Assembly (NCBI GenBank): GCA_023419175.1
Contig: JAEZYG010000071.1
Coordinates: forward strand, 1 to 24,703
Direction: 5' to 3'
DNA: 24,703 nt
From: Actinomycetes bacterium
Lineage (GTDB): Bacteria > Actinomycetota > Actinomycetes > Propionibacteriales > Propionibacteriaceae
Positions 14,476 to 22,109 of the stretch are shown in pieces. The stretch's first letter is position 1. Each line of letters opens with the position of its first letter. A program made the position numbers and the translations under genes. Below the pieces are notes generated by a model that was not told where the DNA came from, searched no databases, and worked only from the letters and a program-made list of their open reading frames with translations.

Positions 14476-15096
14476 ATGGCTCGTTATTTCGATGTACATC
14501 CGTCTAATCCCCAACCTCATTCCATTGCCCAAGTGGTCGATATCTTGGATTCTGGAGTGATCGCCTATACGACCGAGAATGGTTTTGCTCTGGGAACTCG
14601 TCTGGGCAATCAGGAAGGGGTGGAACGAATCCGAACGATCCGGCAGGTTGATTCACGTCATCATATGACGATCGTCGTATCGAATTTCGCTCAATTTGGA
14701 CGCTATGTCGAGATGGATAATTGGGTTTTCCGTTCCTTAAAAGCCGCTACCCCTGGCTCCTATACCTTCATCTTGCCGGCGACCAAAGAGATTCCTCGGA
14801 TGATGCAACATCCGAAGAAGAAAACAATTGGGATCCGTCTGCCTCAGCATCGAGCAACGATCGCTTTATTGGAGGCTCTCGGCGAACCTCTCATTTCTTC
14901 GAGTCTCATTCTTCCTGGCCACGAGGAACCTTTGAGTGAAGGATGGATTGTCGAAGATGAGATCGGCCATATGATCGATGCTATCTTCGATTCTGGTGAT
15001 GCTGGAACGAAAGCGACTACCGTTGTTGATCTTAGCGGCGAAGAGGCTGTTATCGTGCGTCGAGGCGCTGGAGATCCAACGATTTTTGAAAGCTGA
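14476..15096 (+). CDS. YciO-type Sua5/YrdC family protein
   Basis: A 206-residue protein with the length and blocks of E. coli YciO: ARYFDVHPSNPQP at the start, IRQVDSRHHMTIVVSNF, PGSYTFILPATKEIPR, KKKTIGIRLP and ATTVVDLSG. Sua5/YrdC proteins make threonylcarbamoyl-AMP for the t6A tRNA modification, but YciO members are a separate subgroup with weak or uncertain activity. In the first nucleotide-site motif the usual PTDSGY is TTENGF here, a change at several conserved positions. It starts 46 bp after the TadE-like gene and ends 8 bp before the convergent hydrolase gene. A second YrdC protein elsewhere would be expected to do t6A synthesis. Confidence 0.88.
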   Translation: MARYFDVHPSNPQPHSIAQVVDILDSGVIAYTTENGFALGTRLGNQEGVERIRTIRQVDSRHHMTIVVSNFAQFGRYVEMDNWVFRSLKAATPGSYTFILPATKEIPRMMQHPKKKTIGIRLPQHRATIALLEALGEPLISSSLILPGHEEPLSEGWIVEDEIGHMIDAIFDSGDAGTKATTVVDLSGEEAVIVRRGAGDPTIFES

Positions 15097-15104
15097 TATC
15101 CGAT

Positions 15105-15890
15105 CTAAACACGTACCATATAGCGAATAGCATCGCTGACCACCTGTGGTGCGTCAGCGTGTACCCAATGTTTAGCGTCTTTGACAGTCATCGTGCGCAC
15201 ATGAGGGAAAAGTGCGCGCATGGCATCTTTGTCCTTGAGAGGATCGAGAGGGGATTGGTCTCCGACGATCCATAGAGTTTGCCCTTCCCATCTGGCATCT
15301 GTGGAAGGCCAATCAGCCAATTGCTCAAGGGAGTTCACAAGCAGATCGAGATTGATCTGCCATGTCCACCGTGAGCTATAGGAATCGTAGACGAGATTTT
15401 GTAAGAGGAAACCTCGGAGCTGATCTGAAGGAAAATCCCTTGCCAGAAGCCTATCAATATCACCTCTGCTCTTTGATATGAGATCGACACCTCGAAGGGT
15501 GGTGATGATATGGGCAAATTCCGAGGTATCGAGACGTGGGGTAGGCGCGATATCGATCACGGTCAGTCGGCTGAGAATATCGGGATAGTCCAGCGCAACT
15601 CTCATTGCCACCTTTCCACCCATGGAATGTCCGACGAGGGTGATGGGTTGATCGGTGATGGATTGGATAGTGGAGACTACGTGATAAGCGAAAAGAGAAT
15701 AATCGAAGCGGTCAGTCCATAGGGATCTTCCGTGATTGGGAAGATCGATAAGATAACAAGTCGCGATATCTGCCAAGGAGGAAGCGATGGATGTGAAGTT
15801 CTTTCCTTGTCCGAATAGTCCGTGAAGGAAGACGATACTTTCTCGTCCATTCCCTACGTGACGATAATTTAAAAGGTCGTTCTTATTCAC
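15105..15890 (-). CDS. Alpha/beta-hydrolase (YbfF-like esterase)
   Basis: About 261 residues, an alpha/beta-hydrolase of the YbfF/ABHD11-like group. The oxyanion segment is VFLHGLFGQGKNF, the next strand block is LIDLPNHGRS, the nucleophile elbow is GHSMGG (Ser), and the late His lies in DAKHWVHADAP. The acid is likely the Asp of WIVGDQSPL. It is probably a cytosolic esterase or thioesterase; the substrate is unknown. I start at GTG 15890, seven bases after the stop of the preceding small gene and with GAGGA 4 nt upstream. An in-frame ATG at 15962 would overlap that gene by 65 bp and add residues not seen in the family. The two genes are co-transcribed. Confidence 0.86.
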   Translation of the reverse strand: MNKNDLLNYRHVGNGRESIVFLHGLFGQGKNFTSIASSLADIATCYLIDLPNHGRSLWTDRFDYSLFAYHVVSTIQSITDQPITLVGHSMGGKVAMRVALDYPDILSRLTVIDIAPTPRLDTSEFAHIITTLRGVDLISKSRGDIDRLLARDFPSDQLRGFLLQNLVYDSYSSRWTWQINLDLLVNSLEQLADWPSTDARWEGQTLWIVGDQSPLDPLKDKDAMRALFPHVRTMTVKDAKHWVHADAPQVVSDAIRYMVRV

Positions 15891-15897
15891 GATGTCC

Positions 15898-16182
15898 TCA
15901 TGAGCGCCGTTGCCAACATGATGTATGGAAGTGGCGTCGATATTCGACACCGCTTCTCGCACCTAATGGGGGAGTGTGAGGCCATGCAACGATATGAGCT
16001 ATTCCTGGTGAGATGGGACGCAGGCATTCAGGACAGGTATAGGTTTTGACTGCCCGTTCAGGACGAATCGTTCGCACCACCCATCGTCCATCTGATTTGG
16101 TCGCGGAGGTATTGGATTCGCTATAGCTCAGCGGACGGAAAGGGCGCGCATATTTATTCTGTCGTCGTCCCATAGGCGTCAC
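15898..16182 (-). CDS. Small conserved actinobacterial Cys/His (zinc-ribbon-like) protein
   Basis: A 94-residue protein of unknown function. A basic N-terminus is followed by DGRWVVRTI, CPECLRPISPGIAHIVAWP and a C-terminal YRRHFHTSCWQRR. The CxxC pair and the HxHxxCW motif look like a zinc site. I recall Streptomyces homologues with the same DGxWxVR, CPxCxxxIxPGxxHxVxWP and HxHxxCW pattern, often annotated as ATP/GTP-binding protein without good reason. The start is GTG 16182 with AAAGGG 4 nt upstream; ATG 16173 is an alternative. It diverges from nucS across only about 40 bp and is followed at once by the hydrolase. Confidence 0.8.
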   Translation of the reverse strand: MTPMGRRQNKYARPFRPLSYSESNTSATKSDGRWVVRTIRPERAVKTYTCPECLRPISPGIAHIVAWPHTPPLGARSGVEYRRHFHTSCWQRRS

Positions 16183-16222
16183 ATTACCCTTTTTCTATTC
16201 TCAATGCGCTAGCGTGGTGCGC

Positions 16223-16933
16223 GTGCGTGTAGTGATTGCTGAATGTCAGGTCGATTATGGCGGACGTTTGACCGCTCATCTACCGATGGCTAAACGATTG
16301 ATCATCGTCAAAGCTGATGGATCGGTATCCATTCATGCCGATGATCGCGCCTATAAGCCATTGAATTGGATGAGTCCTCCATGCACAATGCGTATTCTCA
16401 CCCCTGAACAGATGAAATCTGAAGGTCAAGAGGTGGTGGATCTTCCCATCGTCGAGCAATGGCAGGTGACAGGGAAAAACGGCGATAGGTTGGTGATAAA
16501 TCTCGCCGATATCTATCTCGATCACACTATGGAATTGGGAGTCGATCCTGGTTTGCAAAAAGATGGTGTTGAAGCCCATCTTCAAGCTCTTCTTGCTGAC
16601 AATCCCGAGACCTTCGGTGAAGGATACCGTCTTGTCCAGCGCGAATATCAAACCCCTATCGGTCCGGTTGATCTGCTCTGCCGTGACCACACGGGTGGAT
16701 ATGTCGCTGTTGAGGTGAAACGGCGCGGAGAAATTGACGGAGTGGAACAGCTCACACGCTATTTGGAATTGATGAATCGCGATCCTTTGATGGGGACGGT
16801 AAAAGGAATTTTTGCGGCCCAGCTCATCAAACCTCAAGCGAGGGTTCTCGCCGAAGATCGTGGCATCGAATGCGTGATCGTCGATTACGATGCCTTACGC
16901 GGTATTGATCACGCTGAAGATCGTCTTTTTTAA
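16223..16933 (+). CDS. nucS: Mismatch endonuclease NucS/EndoMS
   Basis: About 236 residues, full length. NucS cleaves both strands at mismatches and is the main mismatch-repair route in Actinobacteria that lack MutS/MutL. Family blocks: RVVIAECQVDYGGRLTAHLP at the start, VKADGSVSIHADDRAYKPLNWM, then the RecB-like nuclease site GPVDLLCRD and VEVKRRGEIDGVEQLTRYLE (Asp, Glu, Lys catalytic set). The C-terminus EDRLF resembles the sliding-clamp (DnaN) binding tail of the family. I chose GTG 16223 because the family starts right before RxVIAEC; GTGs at 16214 and 16217 are in frame too. No Shine-Dalgarno sequence is visible. It is transcribed alone, between divergent and convergent neighbours. Confidence 0.95.
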   Translation: MRVVIAECQVDYGGRLTAHLPMAKRLIIVKADGSVSIHADDRAYKPLNWMSPPCTMRILTPEQMKSEGQEVVDLPIVEQWQVTGKNGDRLVINLADIYLDHTMELGVDPGLQKDGVEAHLQALLADNPETFGEGYRLVQREYQTPIGPVDLLCRDHTGGYVAVEVKRRGEIDGVEQLTRYLELMNRDPLMGTVKGIFAAQLIKPQARVLAEDRGIECVIVDYDALRGIDHAEDRLF

Positions 16934-16965
16934 TCTTTCTTCTCTCACGACATGAAAGGAAAGGT

Positions 16966-18264
16966 TCAATGGGAGCTTTCCTCAGCTGAACTATCGTGAT
17001 CGGATTCCGATTCCGAATAGAGATCTAAGCTATCGCGATCCTTATGCTCAGCCTGAGATCGGATATCGTGCAACTGTTCAGCGTTGAGGATGCGCGTCGA
17101 TTCTTCCTGATTGATCTGTTCGAGATCAGGCTGAGAGATCAACCACTGGAAATCGCTATGATCCATATCTGAATTTTCAAAGGGGTCGCTATCTGGATAA
17201 TCCGTTGTCGCTTGATCGACGAGTTGTTGCATGGCACTCATCTGAGCGACGATAGCGCTTTTGCGGGCAAGGAGAGCATTCACATCGCGAGTGAGCTGTT
17301 CTTTACGCCAAGCAAATTGCTCTTCAAGACGCTCTTTGAGCAGGTGAGCCTGTTCGGCTGCCGCTGAGCGTTGAGCCGTTGCATCTTCGTGAGCTTGGGC
17401 GAGGATAGCATCGGCTTCTTCCAAGGCGCGCGTGCGTATAGCGGAAGCCTCTTCATTGACCTGCTGACGGTGTTCATGAGCCTGACGAGCTTGTTCGCTC
17501 ACCTCGTCCATTAACTGAGACATCTCAGCGGTGATCTTTTCCGCCTCTTGGCGCGCAGTCTCGAGGAAGGAGGAGGCTTGTTGGTGAGCCTGTGCAATGA
17601 TCTGCTGTGCTTCGTCATCTGCCTCTCGACGCGCCTGCGTTCGCATCTCTATCAATTCTTGATCGAGATCATGTCTCATCTGACGCATGGATGTTTCATG
17701 GTCATTGGTGAGTAGATCTATCTGGTGGCGAGCCTGTTCAAGCTCGCTTTGGGCAGTGGTGCGCGTCGAGGCTAGAAGGGAATCGGCTTCTTCTCGTGCG
17801 CAACGATGGATACTGTGGCATTCATCTTCTAATTTTTCACGCATCTGGCGAAGATCAGCCAAGGTGGAAAGTCGTAACTCGTCGATCGCACTTTGGGATT
17901 GAGTGCGCAATTCGACAGCTACTCTGCGTCCTTCTTCCTTAATACGTTCGGCTTCACGCTCTGCTTGAGCAACCAGTTCTGCAGCTTGTCCTTCAGCTGC
18001 CCTTAGCAGGGCGGTGCTATGAGATCCTAGACGGGTGTAGTCGGTATCTCCTTGAGCTAATTGCATCGTCGAGATCTCTCGACGCAGATGACGGACGAGT
18101 TGGCGCAGAGTTGATAGCTGTTGTTCGATATCGCGTACATAGCTATCGACAGAGGCTCGATCATATCCGAGCATGGCATGGGGAAAGCTGCCGGCGGCAC
18201 TGGCCTTGTCATCGAAAAGATTTAGACCGGTATCTTCGTTGACTTCGTCCGGAATAGATGTCAT
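16966..18264 (-). CDS. DivIVA-like coiled-coil protein (Scy/FilP-related)
   Basis: About 432 residues, almost all predicted coiled coil. An N-terminal DivIVA-like segment (FPHAMLGYDRASVDSYVRDIEQQL, about 28-51 in two parts) leads into a long Ala/Glu/Gln/Arg heptad-rich rod (about 50-345) and an acidic, Ser/Asp-rich tail (about 355-432). In Streptomyces the coiled-coil polarity proteins FilP and Scy are encoded next to the methylmalonyl-CoA epimerase gene, with nucS close by; the same neighbours flank this gene. I infer a cell-pole or septum scaffold role in growth and division. The start is ATG 18264 with GGAG 6 nt upstream (GTG 18267 is less well placed). It follows the epimerase gene by 130 bp beyond a terminator, so it is probably its own unit. 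Confidence 0.85.
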   Translation of the reverse strand: MTSIPDEVNEDTGLNLFDDKASAAGSFPHAMLGYDRASVDSYVRDIEQQLSTLRQLVRHLRREISTMQLAQGDTDYTRLGSHSTALLRAAEGQAAELVAQAEREAERIKEEGRRVAVELRTQSQSAIDELRLSTLADLRQMREKLEDECHSIHRCAREEADSLLASTRTTAQSELEQARHQIDLLTNDHETSMRQMRHDLDQELIEMRTQARREADDEAQQIIAQAHQQASSFLETARQEAEKITAEMSQLMDEVSEQARQAHEHRQQVNEEASAIRTRALEEADAILAQAHEDATAQRSAAAEQAHLLKERLEEQFAWRKEQLTRDVNALLARKSAIVAQMSAMQQLVDQATTDYPDSDPFENSDMDHSDFQWLISQPDLEQINQEESTRILNAEQLHDIRSQAEHKDRDSLDLYSESESDHDSSAEESSH

Positions 18265-18354
18265 CACTCACTCCTCACGTCTAATTCGAGGCTAGCAAGT
18301 GACGACAAAAGGCGATTGGTGGCGCGCCTGAGGAAAAGAAAATGAACATAGTGT

Positions 18355-18383
18355 AGGTGGAGCCGCTCTATGCGACTCCACCT
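18355..18383 (-). terminator. Hairpin terminator after methylmalonyl-CoA epimerase gene
   Basis: Stem AGGTGGAG (18355-18362) with CTCCACCT (18376-18383), extended by an inner CGC/GCG pair. It lies 11 bp past the epimerase stop. The T-rich run on the minus strand begins only about 12 nt later and is interrupted, so this is an imperfect intrinsic terminator. Confidence 0.7.
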
Positions 18384-18394
18384 GGTGATTAGAT

Positions 18395-18835
18395 TCAGTG
18401 ACCTTCTGCTGGCTCGACAAGCTCGATGAGAACGCCCTTGCCCGACTTCGGATGCATGAAGTTGATGCGGGAGTTATGGGTGCCATGTTTGGGCTCGTCA
18501 TAGAGCAAGACAACACCGTCGGCACGAAGCTTCTCGCTGACAGCGTCGATATCCTTTACGCGCCATGCCATGTGGTGAAGACCCGGACGGTTCTTTTCGA
18601 GCCACTTTGCGGTGGTGGCATCTGGACGGGTCGGGGCGATGATTTGAACCTGGGTCATATGCTCAGTCAATTCGGCTGCGGGAGCCATCATGATCTCATG
18701 AACGCCTTGCTCGTCGTTGACTTCGCTATGCAGACGATGCCATCCCATCACCTCTTCGTAATACTTGGCAGCCTCCTCAGCATCGGGGCAGACATAGGCA
18801 ACGTGGTCAATGCATACAAACATATCGCTATCCAT
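18395..18835 (-). CDS. mce: Methylmalonyl-CoA epimerase
   Basis: A 146-residue vicinal-oxygen-chelate protein that interconverts (R)- and (S)-methylmalonyl-CoA, linking B12-dependent mutase to transcarboxylase in propionate formation. Metal ligands by alignment from memory with the Propionibacterium shermanii enzyme: H11 (CIDHVAY), Q64 (MTQVQ), H88 (GLHHMAW) and E138 (LIELVE). Length and long blocks such as MMAPAAxLTEHMTQVQ and INFMHPKSGKGVLIEL match that enzyme closely. I start at ATG 18835; the frame is open to 18931, but the extra 32 residues have no family counterpart. No ribosome binding site precedes the ATG, so a leaderless or weakly translated message is possible. No mutase gene is in the window. 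Confidence 0.95.
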   Translation of the reverse strand: MDSDMFVCIDHVAYVCPDAEEAAKYYEEVMGWHRLHSEVNDEQGVHEIMMAPAAELTEHMTQVQIIAPTRPDATTAKWLEKNRPGLHHMAWRVKDIDAVSEKLRADGVVLLYDEPKHGTHNSRINFMHPKSGKGVLIELVEPAEGH

Positions 18836-19200
18836 GTATTTATTGTGGCATATGCGATCGTCAGATGTGCGCCTAGGGGTATCGAAATGATTTTCTTTCA
18901 TGTGAAACGGGTGGAAAGCACGGATTTTCACTTGCGCGCTAGTGGCACTATGACGAGTAGATGGCGAATGACGCTGGCGGGAAGATCTCCTATCTTTATC
19001 TATCTCATCTATCTACGAAGAGGTATGGGGAAGAGGAATCAAGATTTATGGCTTTGTCATAACGGTGACGGATCGCATGATCGCTCTTTATCAACTCCCG
19101 CCTAGGAATATGAGCAATAGGGAGTTTCTATCGAGGAAAGATTCTAGAGGTCTGCGATGAGTGATAAGGCGACGGCTCTATCAATAAAACACATGATTAC
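18836..19200. other. Intergenic region upstream of mce
   Basis: About 365 bp without a believable gene; frames that stay open here on plus only shadow mce. It contains a short pyrimidine-purine run of repeated TATCT units near 18988-19015. It must hold the mce promoter (minus), but I found no clear -35/-10 pair. No RNA gene or mobile-element remnant recognised. Confidence 0.45.
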
Positions 19201-19235
19201 CTCTTCGTCTGGGTAGACCACACCCAGACGAAGAG
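19201..19235 (-). terminator. Strong hairpin after the phosphoglucomutase gene, without T-tract
   Basis: A perfect 14-bp stem (CTCTTCGTCTGGGT at 19201-19214, complement at 19222-19235, 7-nt loop), 8 bp beyond the pgm stop. The minus-strand sequence after it has only a broken T run (GTGTTTTATT, some 8 nt later). It is the probable 3' end of the bioB-pgm transcript; U-poor hairpin terminators are reported for Actinobacteria. Confidence 0.65.
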
Positions 19236-19243
19236 AATTGTTA

Positions 19244-20875
19244 TCACTTCAAAGCAGCAGAGACCACCTGACGTGCCTCTTCTTGAATAGTGGCGAGGTG
19301 ATCCATGCTTCGACAGCTTTCAGCGTAGATCTTATATTTATCCTCTGTTCCCGACGGACGAGCAGCGAACCAACCTGCCTTCGTCACCACTTTGATTCCT
19401 CCGATCGCTGCTCCATTACCTGGCGCATGGGAATAGATCGCACAGATGGGATCTCCCGCTAGGCAATCGGTGTGAATCGCTTCGGGTTTGAGAGCTTTGA
19501 GACGAGATTTCTGCTCACGATTGGCATCGGCATCTACACGGGCATAGTGATAGGTGCCATATTTTTCCACCAGATGCGCATAGTGTTGGCTGGGCGTCAT
19601 CTGGGTGATAGCGGTGATCTCACTCGCCAACAGGTCGAGAATGATGCCGTCTTTATCGGTTGTCCACGTCCGTCCACGACGATCCAAGAAGGAAGCTCCT
19701 GCCGATTCTTCACCGCCAAATCCCATTTCGGCACTGATCAATCCATCGACAAACCACTTAAAGCCCACGGGGACTTCTACCAATTCTTTGCCCAATTGAT
19801 TAGCCACCTGATCGATCATCGAGCTCGACACCAATGTCTTGCCGATCCGAGCCGTTGCAGGCCATCCGTCCCGATGGGAGAAAAGATATCCGATTGCTAC
19901 CGCCAGATAGTGATTCGGATTCATCAAACCAGCATCAGGGGTGACAATCCCATGACGATCGGAATCGGCATCGTTGCCAGTGGAGATATCGTAGCGGTCA
20001 CGCATATTGACCAAGGAAGCCATCGCATGGGGTGAGGAACAGTCCATGCGGATCTTCCCATCGGTATCGAGAGTCATGAATGACCAGGTGGGATCGATCT
20101 TCGGATTGACCACTGTGAGATTGGGTAGCAGATTTTCGGCGATATATTCCCAATATTGAGCAGAAGCTCCACCCATAGGATCGGCACCAATCCTCAATCC
20201 GGACGAGCGGATGGCGTCAAGATCGATGACCTCAGCCAATTCATCGCAATAGGTGCTTCGATAGTCATAGCGATGAACCTGGGGAGCTGCTTGTTCATAG
20301 GGAATACGGGAAATCGATTCACCCGATAGCAAGATTTCATTCGCTCGATCAGCTATTTGCTGGGTGGCATCGCTATCGGCAGGACCTCCATGAGGAGGGT
20401 TGTATTTAAAACCTCCATCACGTGGAGGGTTATGGGAAGGTGTGACGACGATACCATCTGCTTGAGCGCGATCAGGATGGGCACGGTTATAGCGGATGAT
20501 CGCCCGAGATAGGGCTGGAGTTGGGGTGTATTCATCTTCGCCTTCAGCACATACCTCTATCCCCGCTGCGACCAAAACTTCGATTGCACTCTTCCACGCC
20601 GGCAAGGACAAAGCATGAGTGTCTTTGGCTATGAAGAGAGGTCCTGTGATGTGATGAGCGCGACGATAGTCTACGATCGCGGCGGTAATCGCATGGATAT
20701 GTGCTTCGTTGAAAGCGCAGTCCAGAGAAGATCCGCGATGTCCAGAAGTTCCAAACACGACTTTGTGATCTGGATTATGGGGATCTGGACGACGGTCATA
20801 ATAGGCCGCGATTACTTCATCAACATCGATCAAGTCTTCTTTCTCGGCTGGTAAGCCTGCACGTAAATGAGCCAT
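19244..20875 (-). CDS. pgm: Phosphoglucomutase (alpha-D-glucose phosphate-specific)
   Basis: A 543-residue phosphohexomutase that interconverts glucose 1-phosphate and glucose 6-phosphate for glycogen and cell-wall sugar metabolism. The phosphoserine loop is TPSHNPPRDGG with S147, the Mg site is DADSD (302-306), the sugar loop is GFGGEESAG (about 385-393), and the phosphate-binding loop is RPSGTEDKYKIY near 517-528. The early FGTSGHRGSS motif fits the bacterial alpha-PGM subgroup. The sequence is complete with no lesions. It follows bioB on the same strand after 46 bp with no terminator between, and ends at a strong hairpin. The ribosome site (GAG) is weak. Confidence 0.97.
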   Translation of the reverse strand: MAHLRAGLPAEKEDLIDVDEVIAAYYDRRPDPHNPDHKVVFGTSGHRGSSLDCAFNEAHIHAITAAIVDYRRAHHITGPLFIAKDTHALSLPAWKSAIEVLVAAGIEVCAEGEDEYTPTPALSRAIIRYNRAHPDRAQADGIVVTPSHNPPRDGGFKYNPPHGGPADSDATQQIADRANEILLSGESISRIPYEQAAPQVHRYDYRSTYCDELAEVIDLDAIRSSGLRIGADPMGGASAQYWEYIAENLLPNLTVVNPKIDPTWSFMTLDTDGKIRMDCSSPHAMASLVNMRDRYDISTGNDADSDRHGIVTPDAGLMNPNHYLAVAIGYLFSHRDGWPATARIGKTLVSSSMIDQVANQLGKELVEVPVGFKWFVDGLISAEMGFGGEESAGASFLDRRGRTWTTDKDGIILDLLASEITAITQMTPSQHYAHLVEKYGTYHYARVDADANREQKSRLKALKPEAIHTDCLAGDPICAIYSHAPGNGAAIGGIKVVTKAGWFAARPSGTEDKYKIYAESCRSMDHLATIQEEARQVVSAALK

Positions 20876-20921
20876 GATCTCAGTCTAGGGCAGGCAAGGC
20901 ACCAGATGATGACAGCAGGGA

Positions 20922-22046
20922 TTACGAGCCACACCCTCGTTGACGTAAAGGGATTCCTGCCGAGTCGATCTTCGTCTGCGAAGGATCTCTTCCTTCATGT
21001 GAGCTAAGAGAGGCCATGAGGATCTCGCTCTTTTGACAGTCCACATCACCAAAGCAAACCCCTGATTGTCCACCTTGTTCGATTTCAAAGCCCAGGTCGG
21101 CAATCATCTGGGCATCCAGATTCGCTTCTTGCCCTTCCGATGTTAGATAGTCTCCAAGGAAGATCGAATTGGCGATTTCCAAGACGAGTGGTTGGAGAGT
21201 GCGAATATGGTATTCGCGTCCAGCGGCACTACGAACTTCAACATTGGGATGGACAAAACGGATCATTGCCAAAATCTTCAAACAGCGCTGAGGAGTCAAC
21301 TCGAGATGGGATGCCAATTTTGTTCCTTCAAAAGGAAGAAGAAAATTCACCGGGACAGAATCGACCTCAAGATCGCGCAAAGCATAGGCGACTTCGACGA
21401 GCTGTTCATCGCTTTCTCCCATGCCCGCGATCAGACCAGAACATGCCGATAAGCCTTGAGTGCGTGCAGTTTCTACACTGTCGTGGCGATCATCATAGCT
21501 ATGGGTGGAACAGATTCCTTCATATGCTGAGCGAGCCGTATTGAGGTTATGGTTATAGCGATCAACTCCTGATTCCTTGAGGGTTTGAGCTTTCTCGTCG
21601 TCGATAAATCCCAAACAGGCGCAGATCTTAACCTGTGGATATTTTGCGCGGATATCGGCGATATATTGGGTGACCTTATCGACCTCTCGTAATGAAGGGC
21701 CTCGTCCAGCCGATACCAGGCAGATTGTCGACGCTCCATGTGAGACTCCAGCTTCAACAGCTTTGGCGACCTCATCTCGATCGAGCCAGGAGTATTTCAT
21801 GATCTGGGCTTGAGATTGCAAAGACTGCGAGCAGTAGTGACAGTCCTCAGGACACATACCCGATTTGAGGTTTACCAGGTAGTTCAATTTCACTTTGGTG
21901 CCGAAAAAATGGCGACGGACTTTCGATGCCGCGGCGACGATATCGAGCAGATAGGCGTCATCAGCTTGAAGAATTTTCAGCGCGTCATCGCAAGAAATGG
22001 ATCTACCGCTGATCGCTGTGGCTATCATCGCATCGAAATCGAGCAT
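20922..22046 (-). CDS. bioB: Biotin synthase
   Basis: A 374-residue radical SAM enzyme that inserts sulfur into dethiobiotin to make biotin. The [4Fe-4S] cluster Cys residues are C65, C69 and C72 (MCPEDCHYC). Later family blocks are YNHNLNTA, GLIAGMGES, VPVNFLLPFEGT and AAGREYHI (Arg ligand of the 2Fe-2S cluster), followed by NSIFLGDYLTSEGQ. The C-terminal extension (about 330-374) resembles that of actinobacterial BioB. The ATG has GGAG 6 nt upstream. No bioA, bioD or bioF is nearby, so it may be used for dethiobiotin salvage or the other genes lie elsewhere. Biotin is needed for the transcarboxylase expected in a propionate former. The promoter carries two BioQ-like sites. Confidence 0.97.
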   Translation of the reverse strand: MLDFDAMIATAISGRSISCDDALKILQADDAYLLDIVAAASKVRRHFFGTKVKLNYLVNLKSGMCPEDCHYCSQSLQSQAQIMKYSWLDRDEVAKAVEAGVSHGASTICLVSAGRGPSLREVDKVTQYIADIRAKYPQVKICACLGFIDDEKAQTLKESGVDRYNHNLNTARSAYEGICSTHSYDDRHDSVETARTQGLSACSGLIAGMGESDEQLVEVAYALRDLEVDSVPVNFLLPFEGTKLASHLELTPQRCLKILAMIRFVHPNVEVRSAAGREYHIRTLQPLVLEIANSIFLGDYLTSEGQEANLDAQMIADLGFEIEQGGQSGVCFGDVDCQKSEILMASLSSHEGRDPSQTKIDSAGIPLRQRGCGS

Positions 22047-22069
22047 TGCATCTCCGATCTTCTAAGAGT

Positions 22070-22082
22070 TGAACAGCGTTAG
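22070..22082 (+). promoter_or_regulatory. BioQ-like operator 1 (bioB proximal)
   Basis: TGAACAGCGTTAG fits the TGAAC-N3-GTTAC pattern that I recall for the TetR-family biotin repressor BioQ of Actinobacteria, with one mismatch at the last base. It starts 24 bp upstream of the bioB ATG and touches the predicted -10, covering the likely transcription start. No bioQ gene is in the window. Confidence 0.6.
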
Positions 22083-22109
22083 GTTATCAGGAGAATCGAA
22101 CAGTGTTAA
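22081..22109 (-). promoter_or_regulatory. Predicted bioB promoter
   Basis: On the minus strand, TTAACA (22104-22109, five of six bases of the -35 consensus), a 17-nt spacer and TAACCT (22081-22086) as -10. The -35 lies inside operator 2 and the -10 touches operator 1, so a repressor bound at either would block RNA polymerase. Confidence 0.55.
22097..22109 (+). promoter_or_regulatory. BioQ-like operator 2 (bioB distal)
   Basis: CGAACAGTGTTAA, same 13-bp pattern as operator 1 with changes at the outer bases. The two sites share GAACAG-Y-GTTA in direct orientation, 27 bp apart. It overlaps the predicted -35 of bioB and lies about 90 bp upstream of the divergent thioredoxin-like gene. Confidence 0.55.

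Noticed and set aside
18988..19015. Possible phase-variable TATCT simple repeat upstream of mce
   Set aside because: The units are irregular and few, so slippage is unlikely.
18398..19105. Plus-strand open frame of 235 codons across the epimerase gene and its upstream region
   Set aside because: It is the antisense shadow of mce, whose protein is clearly recognisable on minus; no ribosome site or family resemblance.
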